This document shows positions 18,080 through 25,198 of a DNA stretch of 64,000 nt, piece by piece (positions within the stretch are counted from its first letter, which is position 1; each line of letters starts with the position of its first letter). The DNA is from Hydrocarboniphaga daqingensis. GTDB lineage: Bacteria > Pseudomonadota > Gammaproteobacteria > Nevskiales > Nevskiaceae. The position numbers and the translations under genes were made by a program. The stretch lies in assembly GCF_900129825.1 (NCBI RefSeq), contig NZ_FQWZ01000003.1, positions 535,411-599,410 of the forward strand. Direction: 5' to 3'. The notes under the pieces were generated by a model, which saw only the letters and a program-made list of their open reading frames with translations, ran no database searches and was not told the DNA's origin.

Positions 18080-19561
18080 GTGACTCAAGCAGTGACGCTC
18101 TATTGCGGCGCCCGGCAGCAGTTCGCGCTTTCGGCTCGACTGCAGCAGGCGATCCGTCTGTTGCAGATGTCGTCCGAACGCTTCGAACAGGAAGTTCAGC
18201 AAGCCTTGGTCAGCAATCCATTCTTGCGTGATACCCGGCTCGATGACGACCTCGCCGAGCCTAGTGACGAGCCGACATCAGCGGCGATGCCGGCCGATAT
18301 CGACGTGCTCACGCCGATGCTCACCACGTATGACGGCGCGAGCCGCGATTGGGATCATGACGACCGGCCGATGACGACCCTGCCTGGGGATAACAGGTCA
18401 TTGCATCAGGACGATCGTGCTGACGACGGCGACGATGCCGTGCAGAGACTGAGCCGGGCCGCCGGATTGCGCGAGCACTTGCGAGACCAAGCGTTGGCGT
18501 CGGCGCTACCGGTGCGCATCCATCTCGCATTGGAGATGCTGATCGACAGTATCGATGACGACGGCTACTTGCGTGACGACACGGCGCTGCTGGCAGCTTC
18601 GCTATCGGACGAGCTTGGATTGAAGCCAGCGCTGAGCCGGGCCGAGCTCGACACGGCCCACCACGCATTGCGAGGCTTCGAGCCGGCCGGTGTCGGTGCA
18701 CGCGATCTGGTGGACTGTTTGTGCCTGCAGATCGATGCTTCGGATGCACCGCTGCCACGGCGCGAGCTCGCTCGACGCCTGCTATGCGACGGGCTGGATC
18801 TGCTGCTACGCCGTGATTTCGTTCAACTGCGGCAGCGCTTCGATCGCAGTCGAGTTGACCTTCTGGCGGCCTACGATTTGATCCGCCGTCTGGATCCGAA
18901 GCCGGGTGAGCGTTACTCAATCCCATCGGCGCAGATCGTGACGCCTGATGTAATCGTGCAGATCGAGCAAGGCCATCCTCAAGTCCGTTGCAACCCGGCG
19001 TTGCAAGCGCATGCGGCGCTCGATCGGCGCATGAGCGAGCTCTATCAAAGGGCCCGTCGTGGCGGAGACGGCGTCCCGCAGTTGGCTAGGCAACTGCAGG
19101 AAGCACGCTGGCTGTTGCGCAACATCGAACAGCGGTTCGTGACGATCCGGCGCGTCGCCGATGCGATCGTCGACCGTCAGCCGATGTTCTTCATCGATGG
19201 CGATGTGGCGCTGATGCCGCTGACGCTGAAGGACATCAGTGAAAGCCTCGGCTTGCATGAGTCGACCGTTTCGCGGGCCACGGCCAACAAATACATGCAG
19301 ACGCCGCGTGGCATCGTGCATTTCAAGCACTTCTTCCAACGGCCGTTGGTCCAGCACGACGGCGGTATCCGCTCAGCCGCATCGGTGCGTGCACTGATGC
19401 AATCCTTGATCGACCGTGAGGACGCCAACGCGCCGCTGTCGGACGTCAGCCTCGCGGCGGTACTCGGACAGCGAGGCGTCAAGGTGGCGCGTCGCACCAT
19501 CGCCAAGTACCGCACGATGATGCGCGTCCTGCCAGCCGACCTGCGTCGGCAGAAATCGTGA
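18080..19561 (+). CDS. rpoN: RNA polymerase sigma-54 factor
   Basis: Sigma-54 directs RNA polymerase to -24/-12 promoters and needs an AAA+ activator to open them. The 493-residue protein has region I (FALSARLQQAIRLLQMSSERFEQEVQQAL), an acidic linker (about 50-125), the core-binding domain, the helix-turn-helix LTLKDISESLGLHESTVSRATANKYM, and the RpoN box ARRTIAKYRTMM, differing conservatively from the usual ARRTVAKYRE. Start: AGGAG (18069-18073) abuts ATG 18074, so GTG 18080, six bases after it, is more likely; ATG 18074 and GTG 18077 remain possible. The usual neighbours lptB and hpf are absent, so this could be a second, specialised copy. Confidence 0.93.
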   Translation: MTQAVTLYCGARQQFALSARLQQAIRLLQMSSERFEQEVQQALVSNPFLRDTRLDDDLAEPSDEPTSAAMPADIDVLTPMLTTYDGASRDWDHDDRPMTTLPGDNRSLHQDDRADDGDDAVQRLSRAAGLREHLRDQALASALPVRIHLALEMLIDSIDDDGYLRDDTALLAASLSDELGLKPALSRAELDTAHHALRGFEPAGVGARDLVDCLCLQIDASDAPLPRRELARRLLCDGLDLLLRRDFVQLRQRFDRSRVDLLAAYDLIRRLDPKPGERYSIPSAQIVTPDVIVQIEQGHPQVRCNPALQAHAALDRRMSELYQRARRGGDGVPQLARQLQEARWLLRNIEQRFVTIRRVADAIVDRQPMFFIDGDVALMPLTLKDISESLGLHESTVSRATANKYMQTPRGIVHFKHFFQRPLVQHDGGIRSAASVRALMQSLIDREDANAPLSDVSLAAVLGQRGVKVARRTIAKYRTMMRVLPADLRRQKS

Positions 19562-19608
19562 CGGATTCGCGAGCCACGGCGGTAATCGGCGATTACCGCC
19601 GTTGTGCA

Positions 19609-19830
19609 TCAATGGCGCGGCGGAAACTCGTTTTCGCTCGGCGGCAACGACAGATCGGGAGGCGCGATCTTGGTACCGGCATCGTGGCGCTCGGTGTCGT
19701 CAGGTGCCGATGCGAGCGGGTCGTTGCGATCGGCATCGGGTAGGTAGCCGAGCCGGCGCAGCATCGGTGTCGTCAGAATGCCGATCGAGATCAAAGCCAT
19801 TGCGGTCTTGGTGGTGGTCCAGAATGTCAT
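19609..19830 (-). CDS. Small single-TM protein, last gene of the YqjD-like operon
   Basis: A 73-residue protein with one hydrophobic helix (about residues 9-27, TAMALISIGILTTPMLRRLGY) and a hydrophilic, Asp/Pro-rich tail, probably N-in or short N-out. ATG 19830 has GAGGG 8 nt upstream and overlaps the stop of the preceding gene by 4 nt, typical of operons. No family is recognised. It is too short for a confident function. Confidence 0.65.
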   Translation of the reverse strand: MTFWTTTKTAMALISIGILTTPMLRRLGYLPDADRNDPLASAPDDTERHDAGTKIAPPDLSLPPSENEFPPRH

Positions 19831-20267
19831 GTCGGATTCCCTCTGAAGGTTGGAGCAGGAGTATCGATTCGCGGTGTCGACGTCGCTGTCGTCGGCATTG
19901 CGGCCGTGACTTGATAGCTGCGCCACAAACGCCAGATGTCCAAGCCGGTGGCGATCATCAGCATCGGACGCAGCTTGCCTCTGCCGAAAACCGAGCGTGC
20001 CAGGCCCACGACCGCGAGCGCGGCAAAGGCATAGGGCAGCATCGGCAGTACGCTGCGTGCGGCATGCTCGACACGCGCAATGGAACGCAGCGGAGACCGC
20101 AGCACATCCGCAGCTAGAACCAGCTGCTGTCGGCTTTGGTCGAGTTGCGCAATTAGCACCGCGTCGTCGGACTGAACACGGATGCTCGGCCCGCCGGCGG
20201 CGCCGTTGCGCGGCGTATTCGGATCAACATCACCCGATCGAGATACAGGGGTGGGAGGTATCGTCAT
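19827..20267 (-). CDS. Hypothetical membrane protein in the YqjDE-type operon
   Basis: A 146-residue protein with a hydrophilic N-terminal half containing a heptad-rich stretch (VLIAQLDQSRQQLVLAADVL) and one hydrophobic helix (about 77-95, VLPMLPYAFAALAVVGLAR). In enterobacteria yqjD and yqjE are followed by yqjK, a short protein with a similar helix, so this may be the positional equivalent; similarity is too weak to assign the symbol. Its ATG at 20267 overlaps the stop of the upstream gene (TGATG), showing tight coupling. Confidence 0.7.
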   Translation of the reverse strand: MTIPPTPVSRSGDVDPNTPRNGAAGGPSIRVQSDDAVLIAQLDQSRQQLVLAADVLRSPLRSIARVEHAARSVLPMLPYAFAALAVVGLARSVFGRGKLRPMLMIATGLDIWRLWRSYQVTAAMPTTATSTPRIDTPAPTFRGNPT

Positions 20268-20758
20268 CAGCTTGCTCCGGTGGGTTGGTGCACATCGGTG
20301 GGCGATACCGGTCGATTTCGCTGTATCGTGGCAACGGCGTCGCGGGGGCGGGTCAGCACGGGTCCGAGCGTCGATGGCGCAGCATCGGGCTTGCTTTCGA
20401 ACATCGTTCGGTCTTTGTCGAAAGCGTCGATCGATGCACTGAACGCCGCGCGCGTCGGCTGTCGCGGTCGACGCATCGCGCCCCAGGCCAGCATCGTGGC
20501 CACGGTAAACAGCAGCAGCAATGCGACGGCGGCATGCAAACGCCACGGCGTCTGCCAGAACGCGATCAGGACGACAACGCTAGCCAGCTGTAGACACAGC
20601 ATCAGGCCGACGATGAACGCACTGGCGCGCGCCAGCATGCCGAGCAACCGTGACTGCTCCTGCCCGAGTTCGTGCTGCAGCAACTCGATCCGCGCGCGCC
20701 CGTATCGCAGCAAGGCGGTCGCCAGTCCGTGCAGACCGCCCTGAGCTTGGGGAGTCAT
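20267..20758 (-). CDS. YqjE-like phage-holin-superfamily membrane protein
   Basis: A 163-residue protein with two hydrophobic helices (about residues 43-67 and 75-93) in a hairpin, preceded by an amphipathic helix (LLRYGRARIELLQHELGQEQSRL). This is the layout of the YqjE/DUF1469 and Actinobacterial Holin-X group. Despite the family name these are chromosomal envelope proteins, not lysis genes; nothing else phage-like is nearby. The C-terminal 60 residues are polar and probably cytoplasmic. It sits between a DUF883 gene and a coupled hypothetical gene, as in the yqjCDEK operon. Confidence 0.8.
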   Translation of the reverse strand: MTPQAQGGLHGLATALLRYGRARIELLQHELGQEQSRLLGMLARASAFIVGLMLCLQLASVVVLIAFWQTPWRLHAAVALLLLFTVATMLAWGAMRRPRQPTRAAFSASIDAFDKDRTMFESKPDAAPSTLGPVLTRPRDAVATIQRNRPVSPTDVHQPTGAS

Positions 20759-20770
20759 CGTATGACTCGC

Positions 20771-21109
20771 CTAGCTGCGGCTGCTGCCGAGATGGCTGAT
20801 AAACCCGATCGTCAAAGCGGCCAAGCAGACGATCGCAGCGGCTTGCCACGGCTTTTCGCGGGCATAGCGCACACTCGCATCCATCGCCAGGCGGCTGCGC
20901 TCCACTGCTGCATCACGCATCGGTCCGATCTGCGCTTTGACCTGCTCCAGGCTCTCATTGAGCTTGTGTCGCGCAAGGTCGACGCCTTCGTTCTTCAGCG
21001 AGGTCGTTGCCTGCAGCAGTTGTTCGGCGTGATCGACCAGCGACTGGAAGTCGCGGTTGAGGTTATCGCGTGCATGGCTGATGTCGGCGGTCGAGGACAT
21101 GTTCTTCAT
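20771..21109 (-). CDS. DUF883 (YqjD/ElaB-like) membrane-anchored ribosome-binding protein
   Basis: A 112-residue protein with a soluble helical N-terminal region (DFQSLVDHAEQLLQATTSL, RHKLNESLEQVKAQI) and a C-terminal TM helix preceded by YAREKPWQAAAIVCLAALTI, the hallmark of the DUF883 family. E. coli YqjD and ElaB bind ribosomes at the inner membrane in stationary phase. ATG 21109 has AGGAG 7 nt upstream; an upstream frame extension lacks such a site. It is the first gene of a four-gene leftward operon and is divergent from egtB. Confidence 0.87.
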   Translation of the reverse strand: MKNMSSTADISHARDNLNRDFQSLVDHAEQLLQATTSLKNEGVDLARHKLNESLEQVKAQIGPMRDAAVERSRLAMDASVRYAREKPWQAAAIVCLAALTIGFISHLGSSRS

Positions 21110-21345
21110 GAGGTATCTCCTGTGGGCGGGCGATCGGGGTGGGCGCATCCGCAGGTTCCGTACCCGCGCTGATTGAAGCAGATGCACACCGTTCAACACC
21201 GGCAGCCTACGACGTGCCAATCGAACGCCAGCCGAACGGATTGCCGTCAAATCCGATTGAGCGGCGTCGAGTATCGCGAGGCATGGCGCTTGCTCACTGC
21301 TGCAACACAACACGCAGATCATCCACCTACCAACGGGAGAGCGGA

Positions 21346-22638
21346 ATGCGACAGCAGGCAGAAGACGCGATCGTCGAAACACCGTCATGCACGTTGAGGC
21401 ATATGCTGGCGGATGCGCTGGTTCGTATCCGGGCACAGAGCCGTCATGCCGTCGAGTCTCTGTCGAGCGAAGACGCGAGTGCGCAGAGCATGTGCGACAC
21501 CAGCCCGGCCAAGTGGCACCTGGCCCACAGCAGCTGGTTCTTCGAGACGTTCGTGTTGCAGGCTTATTTGCCGCAATACAAGCCATTCGATGTGCGCTTC
21601 GACGCCTTGTTCAATTCGTACTATCAGCGTCATGCCCGCTGTATTGCGCAGCCGATCCTTCCGCGATCACAACGCGGCCTGTTGACGCGCCCTGGACTGC
21701 ACGAGGTTATCGCGTACCGACGTCATGTCGATCAAGCACTGATCGATGCACTGCTGGGTGATCATGCGCTGCCCGATGCCTCTCTAGCGGTCATCGAGCT
21801 CGGCTTGCATCATGAGCAACAACATCAGGAGCTGATGCTGACCGACATCAAGCATCTGTTCTCGCTCAATCCCTTGCTGCCTGCCTATGCAGCGGCATCG
21901 CTGCGGTCAACGTCGCTACCGTTGCTGCAGTGGCGTCCGTTTGTCGGCGGCTTGGTCGAAGTCGGTCACGACGGTCGCGGCTTTGCATTCGACAATGAGT
22001 CGCCGCGCCATCGGCAGTGGCTGGCGCCTTTTGCATTGGCATCGCGCTGGGTCAGTAATGCCGAGTATCGTGCGTTTATCGACGATGGCGGCTATCGCGA
22101 TCCGCAGTGGTGGCTGGCAGCGGGCTGGGCCACCGTCGAGGCGTCTCGCTGGAAGCGGCCGCTGTACTGGAGCACTGACCTTACGTGCGAGTTCACGCTA
22201 TACGGCCTGCAGCCGCTCGATCCCGCGCGTCCGGTATCTCATATCAGCTACTACGAAGCGGATGCGTATGCGCGGTGGGCTGGCGCCAGGCTACCGACGG
22301 AAGCCGAGTGGGAGCATGCGGCAGCTGCATTACCGGTCGAAGGCCAGTTCATCGACACGGCTCCGTCGGAGTTGCATCCCTGCATGGATCATCCAGCCGC
22401 ATCGATGTACGGATCGGTCTGGACATGGACCGCAAGCCCCTATGTCGGGTACGCCGGCTACCGAGCAGACCCTGGCGCGCTTGGCGAGTACAACGGCAAG
22501 TTCATGAGTGACCAGTGGGTGCTGCGCGGTGGCTCGTGCCTGTCGTCGAGTACGCATCTGCGTTGCAGCTACCGGAACTTCTTCGCTGCCGATGCGCGCT
22601 GGCAGGTCAGTGGTATCCGATTGGCACAGGGGCTCTGA
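21346..22638 (+). CDS. egtB: Ergothioneine biosynthesis sulfoxide synthase EgtB
   Basis: EgtB is a non-heme iron enzyme that joins a thiol donor (cysteine or gamma-glutamylcysteine) to trimethylhistidine with oxygen. The 430-residue protein has an N-terminal DinB-like four-helix domain whose iron ligands are visible: AKWHLAHSSWFFETF near residue 50 and HHEQQHQELMLTDIKH near 150. The C-terminal formylglycine-generating-enzyme-like domain includes PVSHISYYEADAYARWAGARLPTEAEWE and LRGGSCLSSSTHLRCSYRNFF. Start ATG 21346 follows GGGAGA. The methyltransferase gene egtD begins 1 nt after the stop. No egtA, egtC or egtE is adjacent. Confidence 0.94.
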   Translation: MRQQAEDAIVETPSCTLRHMLADALVRIRAQSRHAVESLSSEDASAQSMCDTSPAKWHLAHSSWFFETFVLQAYLPQYKPFDVRFDALFNSYYQRHARCIAQPILPRSQRGLLTRPGLHEVIAYRRHVDQALIDALLGDHALPDASLAVIELGLHHEQQHQELMLTDIKHLFSLNPLLPAYAAASLRSTSLPLLQWRPFVGGLVEVGHDGRGFAFDNESPRHRQWLAPFALASRWVSNAEYRAFIDDGGYRDPQWWLAAGWATVEASRWKRPLYWSTDLTCEFTLYGLQPLDPARPVSHISYYEADAYARWAGARLPTEAEWEHAAAALPVEGQFIDTAPSELHPCMDHPAASMYGSVWTWTASPYVGYAGYRADPGALGEYNGKFMSDQWVLRGGSCLSSSTHLRCSYRNFFAADARWQVSGIRLAQGL

Positions 22639-22639
22639 C

Positions 22640-23617
22640 ATGGCGTTGGATCATCGCAAGCCTCGCGCCGATACCGGCGCGGTGATGGATGCGGAGTTGC
22701 TCGGCGTCGTCGTCGACGGGCTGTCGGCGGCGCAGAAGTGGCTACCGCCGAAGCTGTTCTACGACGAGATCGGATCGCGCTTGTTTGAACGCATCTGCGA
22801 GCAGCCGGAGTACTACATCCCGGCGGCCGAGCGCTGGCTGTTGAAGGCGCACGCCAACGCGCTGGCTCAGTACGGCGGCCCGGCTTGCGTGTTGATCGAG
22901 CCCGGTGCCGGCAGCGCAGAAAAATCCTTGTTGCTGCTTCAGGCGCTCGATCAGCCATTGGCCTATGTACCGGTCGAGATCTCGTCGACGGCGCTGGCCG
23001 GAAGCGTGGCGCGCGTTCGCGCCGCGATGCCGGATCTGCAGGTGCAACCACTATGCGCCGACTTCACTCGCGCATTTCAGTTGCCCAAGCTCGATTGGCG
23101 GCCGTGGACGCGGCGCATCGTGTTCATGCCGGGGTCGACGATCGGCAACTTCGCGCCGCATGAGGCGCGTTCGTTGATGGCCGATTGGCGCCGGCTGGCC
23201 GGACCGCGCGGTCTACTGGTGCTCGGCGTCGACCTGCTCAAGCCGCGTGAGGTGCTGGAGCCGGCGTATGACGATGCAGCCGGCGTCACGGCAGCGTTCA
23301 ACTTGAATCTGCTGGCGCGGCTGAATCGGGAACTACAGGCGGACTTTGATCTGGACGCGTTCGCGCATCGTGCTTGGTTCAACCAGGCCGAGCGCCGCGT
23401 CGAGATGCACCTGGTCAGCCGCCGCGCTCAGCAGGTTCGGATCGGTACGCACAGCTTTAGCTGGACCCGCGGCGAGACGATCCACACTGAAAACTCATAC
23501 AAATACACGCCGGCAGACTTCGCCGTGCTGGCGCTGGATGCCGGCTGGTTCCGCCGCGAGCTTTGGGTCGATCCACACGGCCGTTTCAGCTTGCAGTGCT
23601 TCGAGGCGCGGAGGTGA
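22640..23617 (+). CDS. egtD: L-histidine N(alpha)-methyltransferase EgtD
   Basis: EgtD uses SAM to trimethylate histidine, making hercynine, the substrate of EgtB. The 325-residue protein shows family segments KWLPPKLFYDEIGSRLFERICEQPEYYIPAAE, the SAM-site LIEPGAGSAEKSLLLL, FMPGSTIGNFAPHEA, and the C-terminal HTENSYKYTPADF. The ATG at 22640 follows the egtB stop by 1 nt, so the two are translated together and supply the core of the pathway. The stop overlaps the next small gene by 4 nt (GTGA). Confidence 0.95.
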   Translation: MALDHRKPRADTGAVMDAELLGVVVDGLSAAQKWLPPKLFYDEIGSRLFERICEQPEYYIPAAERWLLKAHANALAQYGGPACVLIEPGAGSAEKSLLLLQALDQPLAYVPVEISSTALAGSVARVRAAMPDLQVQPLCADFTRAFQLPKLDWRPWTRRIVFMPGSTIGNFAPHEARSLMADWRRLAGPRGLLVLGVDLLKPREVLEPAYDDAAGVTAAFNLNLLARLNRELQADFDLDAFAHRAWFNQAERRVEMHLVSRRAQQVRIGTHSFSWTRGETIHTENSYKYTPADFAVLALDAGWFRRELWVDPHGRFSLQCFEARR

Positions 23618-23847
23618 GTGAGTCGGTTCTGGCGTTGCTGCAATGGCCGGCGATGCTGGCCACGCTGACCGCTGCCTGGCTGGTGGCCTCGCAGCGGTCG
23701 GGGCGGCGCAGTGCCGGGTTCTGGATCTACCTGCTGAGCAATGCCTTGTGGACGGTCTGGGGCCTACAGATGCAGGCCTGGGCACTGGTGCTGTTGCAGT
23801 TCGGCTTGGCCGCGATGAACCTGCGGGGCGTGCGCAAGAACCAGTAG
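23614..23847 (+). CDS. Small three-TM membrane protein downstream of egtD
   Basis: A 77-residue protein with three hydrophobic segments (about residues 6-22, 31-46 and 50-66). The segment FWIYLLSNALWTVWG resembles the half-transporter pattern of SWEET/PnuC-type folds, and a similar protein occurs at 40214-40498. The GTG start at 23614 overlaps the egtD stop, so it is probably translated with egtD. Transport of an ergothioneine-related solute is possible but only a guess from position. Confidence 0.65.
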   Translation: MSESVLALLQWPAMLATLTAAWLVASQRSGRRSAGFWIYLLSNALWTVWGLQMQAWALVLLQFGLAAMNLRGVRKNQ

Positions 23848-23856
23848 CCGGTGTTG

Positions 23857-24081
23857 TCAGTCGGGCTTGCGCGCCGGTCGGTCCGTGCGGTCACGTTCAT
23901 TGCCGCTGTGCAGCTTGTCGGCACCGGGCTGCGCGCGCGTGCCGGTCCGTGACGGCGGATCACTGGCGGGAAACGAGTCGTAGGAGGCTTCATCGACCGG
24001 GTCCTGGGTATCGATGCTGGGTACCGGTGGGCGCTCCTGCGCCGTTGTCTTGCGCTGCTTGCGATCGAGGTCGTGCCTCAT
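23857..24081 (-). CDS. Small hydrophilic protein with DEASYDSFPASDPPS motif
   Basis: A 74-residue polar protein lacking membrane segments. Its centre, DPVDEASYDSFPASDPPS, matches a short motif I know from many small proteobacterial proteins of unknown function (DEASxxSFPASDPP). Basic N-terminus (RHDLDRKQRKTT) and Arg/Asp-rich C-terminus suggest an unstructured protein. ATG 24081 has GGAG about 7 nt upstream. Convergent with the egtD operon; 10 nt separate the two stop codons. Confidence 0.7.
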   Translation of the reverse strand: MRHDLDRKQRKTTAQERPPVPSIDTQDPVDEASYDSFPASDPPSRTGTRAQPGADKLHSGNERDRTDRPARKPD

Positions 24082-24268
24082 GGCGAATCTCCGGTTGGCG
24101 TTGATGCGATGGGCGTCGTCGCATTGAGGCATGCAGCCGCTGAACGCAGCATGGGCGCGCAGTCCGTTGACACGCGAAGGCTGCCGTCCGCTTGCTGACC
24201 GCGGTCATGCCCAAGCCGGCGGCTGCGTGCTTCAATGCGGGTGTCGTTCGCTATCCGTGGAGATCGTG

Positions 24269-25198
24269 ATGAGCGCATTGCCCAGTTACTGGATTTCGCA
24301 CAGCAGTTGTCGCCTGCACCGGATGGAGCCCGGGCACCCGGAATGCCCGGAACGGCTTGCCGCCGTCGAAGACCGCGTGATGGCGAGCGGGCTTGATCTG
24401 TTTCTGCATCGGCTCGATGCGCCGGCGGCGACCGCCGACGCGCTGCTGCGCGTGCATGGTGCCGAACATGTCGAATCGGTACTGCGCACTCGTCCGACCG
24501 AAGGGCTGGTGCATATCGACCCGGACACGTCGATGAATCCGCATACCGCCGACGCGGCGCTTCATGCCGCCGGTGCCGGCGTGTTGGCGGTAGATCTGCT
24601 GATGTCGCGGCGCGCTGGCTTTGTGTTCTGCAACGTGCGTCCGCCAGGGCATCACGCCGAGCGCAATCGGGCGATGGGATTCTGCTTCTTCAACAACATC
24701 GCAGTAGCCGCCGCCGAGGCGCTGTCGCGTGGGCTGTCGCGCGTGGCGATCCTCGACTTCGACGTGCACTACGGCAACGGCACGGCCGACATCTTCCGCA
24801 ACGAGCCGCGCGTGCTGATGTGTTCGACGTATCAGCACCCGCTGTACCCGTACTGGGCCGGCGACGGCGATGCGCCGGGCTTGATCGACGCACCGCTCAG
24901 CGAAGGTGCCGGCAGCGATGAATACCGCGACGCGGTGACGCAGCACTGGTTGCCGGCACTCGACGAGTTTGCGCCTGAGATGCTGCTGGTGTCCGCCGGC
25001 TTCGATGCCCATCTGCGCGACCCGCTTGCCGGCCTGCGTCTAACCGACGACGACTATTACTGGACCGGGCAGCAGTTGCGCGATTTCGCTGCGCAGCGTT
25101 GCAGCGGCCGTGTTCTGGCGATGCTCGAAGGCGGCTATGACCCGCATGCGCTGTCGCGCTGCGTCGAGGCTTTCGTGCGGCCCTTCGTTGGCGCATGA
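24269..25198 (+). CDS. Class II-like histone deacetylase family (lysine deacetylase/acetylpolyamine amidohydrolase)
   Basis: A 309-residue zinc-dependent deacetylase. Active-site residues are all present: the charge-relay pair in VRPPGHHAERNRAMGFCFFNN, zinc ligands Asp and His in ILDFDVHYGNGT and the third ligand Asp in LLVSAGFDAH, plus LEGGYD near the C-terminus for the catalytic pocket. It starts HSSCRLHRMEPGHPECPERL, typical of bacterial HDAC-like enzymes acting on acetyl-lysine or acetylpolyamines. ATG 24269 has GGAGA upstream. Its stop overlaps by 4 nt the start of a Pat-like acetyltransferase, so the opposing enzymes are co-translated. Confidence 0.9.
   Translation: MSALPSYWISHSSCRLHRMEPGHPECPERLAAVEDRVMASGLDLFLHRLDAPAATADALLRVHGAEHVESVLRTRPTEGLVHIDPDTSMNPHTADAALHAAGAGVLAVDLLMSRRAGFVFCNVRPPGHHAERNRAMGFCFFNNIAVAAAEALSRGLSRVAILDFDVHYGNGTADIFRNEPRVLMCSTYQHPLYPYWAGDGDAPGLIDAPLSEGAGSDEYRDAVTQHWLPALDEFAPEMLLVSAGFDAHLRDPLAGLRLTDDDYYWTGQQLRDFAAQRCSGRVLAMLEGGYDPHALSRCVEAFVRPFVGA

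Noticed and set aside
20267..20758. Phage lysis (holin) gene
   Set aside because: Family name only: YqjE-like proteins share the holin-superfamily name. No endolysin, terminase, integrase or tail genes are nearby.
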